NCBI GenBank assembly: GCA_030044325.1
Contig: JASHWA010000628.1
Coordinates: 1 to 5,209 of the forward strand
DNA from: Bryobacteraceae bacterium
Lineage (GTDB): Bacteria; Acidobacteriota; Terriglobia; Bryobacterales; Bryobacteraceae
DNA length: 5,209 nt
Direction: 5' to 3'
Below, piece by piece: positions 1-5,209 of the stretch (the stretch's first letter is position 1; the number at the start of each line of letters is the position of its first letter). The notes below the pieces were generated by a model. It saw only the letters and a list, made by a program, of their open reading frames with translations. It was not told the origin of the DNA and did not search any database. The position numbers and the translations under genes were made by a program.

Positions 1-1285
1 CGGGGCCGTCGATCGGGGATGGAACGTGATGCTCGTTGCGGTACGGTTCGCTCGCGCGGAGCTCGTTGAGCGCGGTCGCCGAGAACGTGGTCAGAAGCTG
101 GAATCCGCCGATCCAGGCGCGATCGTGAAAGTTCGACGCTGCATCGAGCGCGTTCAAGCCGCCGTCGTTGGTGTTGAACGGATACTCATTGCGGAAATAG
201 TTCATGCGCGCGAAAAACTGGTTTTTCGAGTTGATGGTCCAGTCCACGCGAAGGTCCAGAAACTGGACGTGTTCGGTGCTGGAGGGCGTGGCCAGCTCGG
301 ACGGGGGTATGCCGAGAATCGCGGCGTTTGCCGGCAGAATGGTGATGGGCGCCGGTGTGCCGCGCAGAACGTGCTCATAACCTCCGAAGACGAAAACCTT
401 GTTGCGTTTGATGGGCCCACCGCCATTGCCGGCGTAATCGTGCAGATCGATGCTGCTATTGGGCTGATTGGAGGGCAGCAGAATGGTGCGGGCGCTCGCT
501 CCCGGCGGACGGCCGATGAAATAAAACTCGCCGTGGAAATCGTTGGTGCCCGAGTTGGTGATGGCGTTGTAAATGTCGCCGACCGTGCGTCCAAACTCCG
601 GCGCGAAAATATTCGGCACCGCCTCGACTTCCTGAACGTACACGTCGGAGATCGCGAACAGCCGGAGGCCGTATTGATCGGTTTCCGTATCCGCCATTCC
701 GTCCATCTGATACTGCACGCGATTGTCCAGGCCGTTGGTGTTCACCGTGCGCGGAATTCCAAACTCCGGATTGGGGTGCCCGCTCACGCCCGGCTGGAAC
801 AGAACAAAATTGTAGGGATTGCGCGAAGTCAGCGGCAGATTATCGACTTCCGTGTAATCGATGGTGCGCTCGGTGGCGACGCGCGACGGCTCGATGATCG
901 GAGCGCCGCCGGTGACATCGATGGTGGTCGTAACGGCGCCCACGGCGAGCCGGGTGTCGATCACCGCTTCTGTGCCCGCGTCCAGAACGACTCCGGGATG
1001 ACGCTGCGTCTCGAATCCTTCCTTTTTGACCGTCATGGTGTAGGTTCCGATGGGCAAATTCGGAATCACGAAATAGCCGTCGCCGTTGGATTCGACTGCG
1101 CGCGTGAACTGCGTCGCGTCGTTGACCACGGTCACCGTCGCCGCGGGTACCGCCGCGCCGGCCGGGTCGGTTAAGCGTCCGCGGATGCTCCCGTTGATTG
1201 CCTGGGTCTGCGCGAACGCGAGTTGAAATACAACTGTCATCGAAATGATGAGGAAAATGGTGCGTAGTAAGCTCCGAAGAACCAT
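1..1285 (-). CDS. Oar-like TonB-dependent outer-membrane receptor, N-terminal part (runs off left edge)
   Basis: An open frame of 428 codons starts at the ATG at 1285 and continues without a stop to base 1. Residues 1-25 form a signal peptide (Arg-rich start, hydrophobic core, likely cleavage after AFA). Residues about 30-110 fit a carboxypeptidase-regulatory/Cna-B-like beta domain (INGSIRGRLTDPAGAAVPAA, then GDGYFVIPNLPIGTYTMTV). Residues about 120-255 resemble the plug domain of Oar-type receptors: DNLPLTSRNPYNFVLFQPGV, YQMDGMADTE, and FGRTVGDIYNAITNSGTNDFHGEF. The rest would begin the beta barrel (GGGPIKRNKVFVFGGYE). Family members usually have about 1,000-1,200 residues, so well over half is missing. 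Family knowledge places it in the outer membrane, probably taking up or binding large ligands; the substrate cannot be read from the sequence. The gene is divergent from the exported PIG-L deacetylase. The start is supported by a strong Shine-Dalgarno. I saw no frameshift in the visible part. Confidence 0.93.
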   Translation of the reverse strand, partial: MVLRSLLRTIFLIISMTVVFQLAFAQTQAINGSIRGRLTDPAGAAVPAATVTVVNDATQFTRAVESNGDGYFVIPNLPIGTYTMTVKKEGFETQRHPGVVLDAGTEAVIDTRLAVGAVTTTIDVTGGAPIIEPSRVATERTIDYTEVDNLPLTSRNPYNFVLFQPGVSGHPNPEFGIPRTVNTNGLDNRVQYQMDGMADTETDQYGLRLFAISDVYVQEVEAVPNIFAPEFGRTVGDIYNAITNSGTNDFHGEFYFIGRPPGASARTILLPSNQPNSSIDLHDYAGNGGGPIKRNKVFVFGGYEHVLRGTPAPITILPANAAILGIPPSELATPSSTEHVQFLDLRVDWTINSKNQFFARMNYFRNEYPFNTNDGGLNALDAASNFHDRAWIGGFQLLTTFSATALNELRASEPYRNEHHVPSPIDGP

Positions 1286-1290
1286 GAACT

Positions 1291-1297
1291 ACCTCCC
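1291..1297 (-). promoter_or_regulatory. Shine-Dalgarno of the receptor gene
   Basis: On the minus strand the sequence reads GGGAGGT, with its GGAGG core six bases ahead of the ATG at 1285. It is the best ribosome binding site in the window and fixes the receptor start, which is also followed directly by a good signal peptide. Confidence 0.85.
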
Positions 1298-1304
1298 GTT
1301 AATA

Positions 1305-1320
1305 CCCCTCTTTTGAAGGG
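1305..1320 (-). other. possible leader stem-loop upstream of the receptor Shine-Dalgarno
   Basis: In the minus-strand transcript CCCUUC-AAAA-GAGGGG can form a six-pair stem, including one G-U pair, closed by an AAAA tetraloop. It ends seven bases ahead of the Shine-Dalgarno at 1297. As DNA it carries one mismatch, so the pairing is better as minus-strand RNA than on the plus strand. There is no T tract behind it, so it does not look like an attenuator terminator. It may affect translation or mRNA stability, or be chance. Confidence 0.35.
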
Positions 1321-1354
1321 CTTACAACTCTAAAGGAACCCCTGGTGGCCACTG

Positions 1355-1361
1355 TATCATA
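1355..1361. promoter_or_regulatory. candidate bidirectional -10 element (TATCATA / TATGATA)
   Basis: The plus strand reads TATCAT at 1355-1360 and the minus strand reads TATGAT from 1361 to 1356. Each is a five-of-six match to the TATAAT consensus, so one heptamer could serve both genes. Starts about seven bases downstream would be near 1367 (plus) and 1349 (minus). These give leaders of about 52 bases for the deacetylase and about 64 bases for the receptor, the latter containing the Shine-Dalgarno. No convincing -35 hexamer lies at 16-18 bases on either side, so this is a motif-level suggestion only. Confidence 0.35.
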
Positions 1362-1372
1362 GAACCAATGGA

Positions 1373-1389
1373 CCCGGCGCAACGCCGGG
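1373..1389 (+). repeat. perfect GC-rich hairpin CCCGGCG-CAA-CGCCGGG
   Basis: A seven-base perfect inverted repeat, all G and C, surrounds a three-base loop. It lies between the candidate promoter and the preferred deacetylase start at 1419, so it would fall in the mRNA leader. If translation instead began at the in-frame ATG at 1368, it would encode the residues just after the initiator. No T tract follows, so it is not an intrinsic terminator. Its function is unknown. Confidence 0.6.
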
Positions 1390-1404
1390 CGCATCGAAAT
1401 GGAT

Positions 1405-1439
1405 ACGAACGATTGGATATGACGATTCGACGAACGATT
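1405..1439 (+). repeat. ACGAACGATT direct repeat across the deacetylase start
   Basis: The ten-base word ACGAACGATT occurs at 1405-1414 and again at 1430-1439, 25 bases apart. A third ACGATT core lies between them at 1422-1427, so the core recurs at 13- and 12-base steps around the ATG at 1419. It could be a regulator binding site, but part of it is coding sequence (Thr-Ile-Arg-Arg-Thr-Ile) and it may be chance. Confidence 0.4.
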
Positions 1440-4271
1440 CAGGCTTGCGTCTCGTTTTGCGCCGTAGGCGCGGTTTTTTACGCCGGATTCGGGCGGGCGC
1501 AGCAGCCCGAAGTCAACGCGACCGCGATTGCGCCCAACCGAGGTGCGGCCGGATTATCGCATTTGCTGCGCCAATTGCAGACCCGCGCGAGCCTGCTGAT
1601 GGTGACCGCGCATCCCGACGATGAAGACGGCGGCATGCTCGCCCGGGAAACGCGCGGCCAGGGAGTGCGCGCGGCGCTGCTCACGCTGACGCGCGGCGAG
1701 GGCGGGCAGAACGTCATGTCCGGCGATCTGTACGACGCGCTGGGCCTGGTTCGCACCCAGGAGCTCTTAATTGCTGACCGTTACATTGGCGTCGATCAGT
1801 ATTTTTCGCGCGCCGTCGATTACGGATTTTCCAAAACGCGCGAGGAGGCGATCGAAAAGTGGACGCACGAGCGCGTGCTTTCAGACGCCGTTCGCGTGGT
1901 CCGCATGTTTCATCCGCTGGTGGTCACTTCCGTGTTCGTCGGCGCGCCGACCGATGGCCACGGCCATCATCAGATGGCCGGGGAGCTCGCGCAAGAGGTG
2001 TTTTCCGCCGCGGGCGACCCGAAACAATTTCCCGAGCAGATTCGCGAAGGGCTGAAACCCTGGTCACCGCTGAAGGTGTACGCGCGCGTTCCTGCGTTTC
2101 AGATCACTTCCGAAGGAATGTACGACTACGCGATCGACAAATTCGTGCCGGTGCGTTTTTTCGATTACGTGAACAAGACGTGGTCAAGCACGCGGCCGAC
2201 GACGACGCTGGAGATTCAGGAAGGCGTCGCGGATCCCGAAAACGGGTTGACGTATTTGCAGATCGCGCGCGAAGGTCTGGGATATCAGCGGTCGCAGAAC
2301 GGAGGCGGCGCGATCCCGCAGGCCGCGCCGTTTCAAAGCGCGTATCACCGCTACGGCTCGCACGTCCCGGCCGAGGAGCATGAAAAATCGTTTTTCGATG
2401 GAATCGATATCAGCTTGAACGGAATCGTGGATCTTGCCAAGGGTGACACGCAATTCTTGAAAGACGGATTGGCGCGGATCTCGAATTTCGCGGCGACCGC
2501 GTTGGATCATTACTCGGCGGACAAGCCGTGGCTGATCGCAGCGTCGCTGGCCGAGGGATTGAAAGCCGATCGGGCGCTCATTGACCAGGTCAAATCGAGC
2601 TCGCTTGAAGGCAAAGACGACGTTCTGTTCGAGCTGAACGCGAAGGAGCGGCAGTTTCAAGAGGCGCTGGCGGCGGCGCTTGAAATTTCGTTTCAGACTT
2701 CGGTTGCGGCGCGCGTGGAGAGTCGCGGGCGCGGGCGGCAATCGGCAACCGATGCGGCGTTTTCCGCGGGCCGCGCCGGATTCGTGGGACGCGGCGGCGC
2801 TCCCACCTTCACCATCGCGATTCCCGGACAATCCTTTGATGTCGAAGCGCAGGTTTTCGATGAGAGCCCCGAAAAAATTTCGGTCGAAGCGGTGGAGGTG
2901 CAGCCCTCCGACGGAAAAAACTGGAGTATTCACGGCGATGCGCCGCCGCGTGAAGTGGAGGGCAATCACGACGCCCAGTGGCGATTTTCTGTCACCGTCC
3001 CGGAAGACGCCGCGCTCACGCGTCCTTATTATTCGCGTCCGGGCGAAGAGCAGCCCTATTACGACATCAAAGACGAGCGTTACCGCAACCTTCCCACCGC
3101 CCCGTATCCGCTCGCGGTGCGCGCTCGGATCGCATATTGGGGCGTGACGTTCGAAGTCGCGCAAGTTGTCCAGGCGAGCGAACGGATTCCGGGGATCGGG
3201 GTGGTGGAGAATCCGTTAATCGTCGCTCCGGCGATTTCAGTGAGTGTTTCGCCGCCGGCGGGAGCGGTGCCGATCGGGACGAAATCGTTTCAGGTTGCAT
3301 GCCTGATTCACAGCAATGTGAAGGGACCCGCAGAAGGTACGGTGCATTTGAACCTGCCGCCCGTATGGCGAGGATCGGAACCGGCCGAGGCGCACTTCGC
3401 ATTCACCCGCGATGGCGAAGATAAGACGGTCGTCTTTACGGTCGAGCCGCATGGCTCGGCCGCCAACGACAGCAGACCGCAGACGGGGCGGTTCATCATT
3501 ACCGCAGTCGCCGAATACAACGGGCGCGAATATAAGGAGGGCTACCATCTGACCGGCTATCCCGGCTTGCGCCCGTATCCTTACTATCGCCCCGCGACCT
3601 ACACCGCGGTCGACGTCGATGTGAAGCTGCCGCCGCATTTGAGCATCGGATATCTCCCCGGAACCGGAGACGATGTGGCGCAAGCGCTCGAAAATCTCGG
3701 CGCCGAAGTCCGCATTCTTGCATCGAGCGACATCACCAACGGAAATCTTTCCGGCTTCGACGCGATCGTGCTCGGCACGCGCGCCTACGCGGTGCGCGGC
3801 GAACTGAAAGCCGCCAACGCCCGGCTGATGGATTACGTCCACAATGGCGGCGCGCTGATCGTGCAATATCAGTTGCAGGATTTCGATCGGGAATACGGGC
3901 CGTATCCGTTCACGCTCGGTGCGAATCCGCAGAAAGTCGTCGATGAAGGTTCGGAGGTAACCCTTCTCGATCCTGCCAACGCGGCGTTCGCGTGGCCGAA
4001 CAAAATCACGGCGGCCGATTTCAAGGGATGGGTGGAGGAGCGCGGCCACGGGTTCATGCGCGAATGGGATTCGCATTACACACCGCTCGTGGAAACGCAC
4101 GACCCCGATCAGGACCCGCAAAAAGGCGGCCTGCTGCTCGCGCGCTACGGCAAAGGTTTTTACGTGTACGACGCGTTCGCGCTGTACCGCCAGTTGCCCT
4201 CCGGAGTTCCGGGCGCGTACCGGATTCTGGCGAATTTAGTCAGCCTCGGCAAGAATCCGGAGTGGAAGTGA
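1419..4271 (+). CDS. exported PIG-L/LmbE family deacetylase with GATase-like C-terminal domain
   Basis: The 950-residue protein starts with a signal peptide (RR, hydrophobic residues 7-25, likely cleavage at GRA-QQ). Residues about 57-210 form the PIG-L domain. AHPDDE at 64-69 supplies the zinc ligands His65 and Asp68 and the catalytic base Asp67; R112-TQ-E115 follows, then DGHGHH at 179-184 with the HxxH pair His181/His184. Family members are zinc-dependent N-deacetylases acting on GlcNAc-containing compounds; the substrate here is unknown. Residues about 330-450 look helical. Residues about 470-700 are beta-rich, and SVSVSPPAGAVPIGTKSFQV from about 608 resembles a NEW3-type domain. Residues about 741-945 resemble a ThuA/GATase1-like fold (GYLPGTGDD, GFDAIVLGTRAY, NGGALIVQYQ) but have no cysteine. 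The start at 1419 puts the signal peptide at the N terminus; an in-frame ATG at 1368 would add 17 charged residues, and neither has a clear Shine-Dalgarno. It probably acts in the periplasm or outside the cell. Confidence 0.92.
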   Translation: MTIRRTIQACVSFCAVGAVFYAGFGRAQQPEVNATAIAPNRGAAGLSHLLRQLQTRASLLMVTAHPDDEDGGMLARETRGQGVRAALLTLTRGEGGQNVMSGDLYDALGLVRTQELLIADRYIGVDQYFSRAVDYGFSKTREEAIEKWTHERVLSDAVRVVRMFHPLVVTSVFVGAPTDGHGHHQMAGELAQEVFSAAGDPKQFPEQIREGLKPWSPLKVYARVPAFQITSEGMYDYAIDKFVPVRFFDYVNKTWSSTRPTTTLEIQEGVADPENGLTYLQIAREGLGYQRSQNGGGAIPQAAPFQSAYHRYGSHVPAEEHEKSFFDGIDISLNGIVDLAKGDTQFLKDGLARISNFAATALDHYSADKPWLIAASLAEGLKADRALIDQVKSSSLEGKDDVLFELNAKERQFQEALAAALEISFQTSVAARVESRGRGRQSATDAAFSAGRAGFVGRGGAPTFTIAIPGQSFDVEAQVFDESPEKISVEAVEVQPSDGKNWSIHGDAPPREVEGNHDAQWRFSVTVPEDAALTRPYYSRPGEEQPYYDIKDERYRNLPTAPYPLAVRARIAYWGVTFEVAQVVQASERIPGIGVVENPLIVAPAISVSVSPPAGAVPIGTKSFQVACLIHSNVKGPAEGTVHLNLPPVWRGSEPAEAHFAFTRDGEDKTVVFTVEPHGSAANDSRPQTGRFIITAVAEYNGREYKEGYHLTGYPGLRPYPYYRPATYTAVDVDVKLPPHLSIGYLPGTGDDVAQALENLGAEVRILASSDITNGNLSGFDAIVLGTRAYAVRGELKAANARLMDYVHNGGALIVQYQLQDFDREYGPYPFTLGANPQKVVDEGSEVTLLDPANAAFAWPNKITAADFKGWVEERGHGFMREWDSHYTPLVETHDPDQDPQKGGLLLARYGKGFYVYDAFALYRQLPSGVPGAYRILANLVSLGKNPEWK

Positions 4272-4303
4272 GGATGGCGAATTAAATTTGAGACGAAGCG
4301 CAA

Positions 4304-4383
4304 GTGGGACAGCCGGTCGGTTTTTGACGGCTGTCGAGCTGTTCCGTCCACCGGAAAGACAGGCGCCAAGAGCGGCGTCCCAC
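4304..4383. repeat. outer inverted repeat GTGGGAC ... GTCCCAC in the convergent spacer
   Basis: GTGGGAC at 4304-4310 is the exact reverse complement of GTCCCAC at 4377-4383. The pair encloses an inner perfect hairpin (4308-4335) and a second imperfect stem, CTGTTCCG at 4339-4346 against CGGAA at 4352-4356 plus CAG at 4360-4362. The outer arms overlap the inner hairpin by three bases, so the two folds compete. The spacer lies between two gene ends and contains no gene. It may be a bidirectional transcription barrier or a dispersed palindromic intergenic element; copy number elsewhere is unknown. Confidence 0.55.
4308..4335. repeat. perfect 8-bp hairpin GACAGCCG / CGGCTGTC
   Basis: GACAGCCG at 4308-4315 pairs perfectly with CGGCTGTC at 4328-4335 across a 12-base loop. 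The loop contains a TTTTT run (AAAAA on the other strand). It begins 37 bases after the deacetylase stop and lies 60 bases beyond the stop of the convergent VTT gene. No T run follows the stem on either strand, so it is not a textbook intrinsic terminator, though it could help end transcription or protect mRNA 3' ends. Confidence 0.6.
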
Positions 4384-4394
4384 GCTCGCAGCCG

Positions 4395-4970
4395 TTATCC
4401 TTCGCGGGCGCGATCCGAAACCCGGATCAGCATAAACAGCAGCGCGGCGAGCGCGACGGCGAGCGTCAGCAGCTGCCACATGTGGGCGGTCACCCAGTGC
4501 AGCGAATTCTGGCCGAGTTGCGCCCCCAGGTACGCCAGCGCAAAGTAACGCGGGACGCGCCCTGCCAGAACCACCAGCAGAAATCGTCTTCTGCCCACAC
4601 GCACCGCGGCCGCGCATCCGGCGAAGGCTTTATACGGCAAGGGAATCGGCAGCAGCGCGGGAATGAAAACGGTTACCAGGCCGTAGCGCAGGAACCAATC
4701 GCGGAAGCGCCGGCCGCGGCTCGATTCGATGTAGCGCAGCAGCCAGCGCTCGCCGCCGCGGGAGACGATCTCGTAAAAAATCGCGCTGCCAAGCATCGAT
4801 CCCGCGGTGGCGAGCGCGGCGCACAGCCACGGGTTGGCTCGCGCAATGGTCAGCAGCAGCAGAAATAAATCCGTGCCGCCGGGATTGGGCACGCCCAGCC
4901 CGTCGACGAACGCGAAGACGAAAAGTCCCAGCGGGCCCCAGGAAAGAAGCACATCGTGCAGGCGCCGCAT
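4395..4970 (-). CDS. VTT/DedA-like (SNARE-associated) integral membrane protein
   Basis: This 191-residue hydrophobic protein fits the VTT domain family (DedA/YqaA/TMEM41-like). Hydrophobic segments lie at about 8-28, 35-69 (probably two), 96-123, 129-153 and 164-186. Typical family features are the Pro/Gly-rich VPNPGGTDL at 27-35, GSMLGSAIFYEI at 57-68, and the re-entrant-loop-like FIPALLPIPLPYKAFAG at 102-118 followed by RRRFLLVVLAGR at 127-138. Known relatives move or scramble lipid carriers such as undecaprenyl phosphate or phospholipids and affect membrane homeostasis; the substrate here cannot be told. The protein is of usual length. Its ATG lies six bases after the ligA stop with no strong Shine-Dalgarno, suggesting co-transcription and perhaps translational coupling. 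It ends on basic and acidic residues (RVSDRAREG). Confidence 0.88.
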   Translation of the reverse strand: MRRLHDVLLSWGPLGLFVFAFVDGLGVPNPGGTDLFLLLLTIARANPWLCAALATAGSMLGSAIFYEIVSRGGERWLLRYIESSRGRRFRDWFLRYGLVTVFIPALLPIPLPYKAFAGCAAAVRVGRRRFLLVVLAGRVPRYFALAYLGAQLGQNSLHWVTAHMWQLLTLAVALAALLFMLIRVSDRAREG

Positions 4971-4976
4971 GCGTGG

Positions 4977-5209
4977 CTATTTCGCGCCCATCATGTCCCG
5001 ACCAATCATGTCGAGCAGCCGCCGTTCGTCGATCACGTGGACGCCCAGCTCGCGCGCCTTGTCGAGCTTCGAGCCGGCTTCCTCGCCCGCGACGACGAAA
5101 TCGGTTTTGCGGCTCAGCGATCCGGTCACTTTTCCGCCGGCCGATTCGATGTGCGCCTTGGCGTCTTCGCGCGCCAGATGCGGAAGCGTCCCGGTGAGCA
5201 CGAAAATTT
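4977..5209 (-). CDS. ligA: NAD-dependent DNA ligase LigA, C-terminal BRCT domain (runs off right edge)
   Basis: The frame enters from the right edge and ends at the TAG at 4979-4977, giving 76 visible residues. They match the C-terminal BRCT domain of bacterial NAD-dependent DNA ligases: IFVLTGTLPHLAREDA, then IESAGGKVTGSLSRKTDFVV, AGEEAGSKLDKARELGVHVI and DERRLLDMI. LigA seals nicks in DNA using NAD+, joining Okazaki fragments and repair tracts; the BRCT domain helps hold DNA. Full-length proteins have about 670 residues, so the adenylation, OB-fold, zinc-finger and HhH parts lie beyond the window. The GSKLDKA segment is especially typical of LigA rather than other BRCT proteins. A GTG at 5201 within this stretch is an internal codon, not the start. 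The VTT gene follows after six bases on the same strand. Confidence 0.93.
   Translation of the reverse strand, partial: IFVLTGTLPHLAREDAKAHIESAGGKVTGSLSRKTDFVVAGEEAGSKLDKARELGVHVIDERRLLDMIGRDMMGAK

Noticed and set aside
26..1174. Long plus-strand open frame of 382 codons opposite the receptor gene
   Set aside because: Its product is low in recognisable motifs and Arg/Val/Gly-rich, while the opposite strand encodes an unmistakable signal peptide, regulatory domain and plug. Long antisense frames are usual in GC-rich coding DNA.
1299..1327. Minus-strand promoter-like pair TTGTAA, 17 bases, TATTAA ahead of the receptor
   Set aside because: Spacing is ideal, but the transcript would start around 1292, inside the Shine-Dalgarno, leaving a leader of only about six bases. 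The TATGAT at 1361-1356 leaves the ribosome binding site intact.
2184..4121. Minus-strand open frames of 326 codons (2184-3164) and 294 codons (3237-4121) opposite the deacetylase gene
   Set aside because: Both lie fully inside a well-supported coding region, have Arg-rich compositions without domains, and have no plausible ribosome binding site context.
4308..4335. Intrinsic terminator for the deacetylase gene
   Set aside because: The stem is perfect but the T run is in the loop, not after the stem, and no T tract follows on either strand.
4282..4617. Small open frames over the convergent spacer on both strands (such as 4288-4548 plus and 4282-4617 minus)
   Set aside because: They overlap the structured spacer and the VTT gene in other frames, lack domains, and have no convincing start context.
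4973..5197. Plus-strand 74-codon frame opposite the ligase end
   Set aside because: The minus strand here clearly encodes the LigA BRCT domain; the plus frame is Arg/Ser/Pro-rich with no recognisable features.

Overview
The window looks like a chromosomal segment from a GC-rich (roughly 60%) Gram-negative bacterium, most likely an Acidobacteriota member of the Solibacter/Koribacter kind. The main pointers are an Oar-like TonB-dependent receptor with an N-terminal carboxypeptidase-regulatory domain, a very large secreted PIG-L family deacetylase, and the general style of the proteins. The lineage is inferred from family knowledge; no search was run.

Layout: (1) 1-1285, minus strand: the N-terminal 428 codons of an Oar-like outer-membrane receptor, running off the left edge. 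(2) 1286-1418: a short divergent intergenic region with a strong Shine-Dalgarno for the receptor, a near-palindromic -10-like heptamer that could fire in both directions, one candidate leader hairpin on each side, and an ACGAACGATT direct repeat at the start of the rightward gene. (3) 1419-4271, plus strand: a 950-residue exported PIG-L/LmbE-type deacetylase with a middle beta-sandwich part and a cysteine-free glutamine-amidotransferase-like C-terminal domain. (4) 4272-4394: a convergent intergenic region with a perfect 8-bp hairpin nested in a larger 7-bp inverted repeat. (5) 4395-4970, minus strand: a small VTT/DedA-like membrane protein. (6) 4977-5209, minus strand: the C-terminal BRCT domain of NAD-dependent DNA ligase LigA, six bases upstream of the membrane protein gene and in the same transcription direction.

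How the genes may work together: the receptor and the exported deacetylase are divergent neighbours with a shared control region, so a joint role in processing and capturing an extracellular N-acetylated or glycosylated compound is possible but unproven. The ligA-VTT pair forms a separate transcription unit converging on the deacetylase gene. I see no mobile element, CRISPR array, tRNA or rRNA. The least ordinary parts are the symmetric promoter region, the structured convergent spacer and the catalytically doubtful C-terminal domain of the deacetylase; none of these proves a new system.
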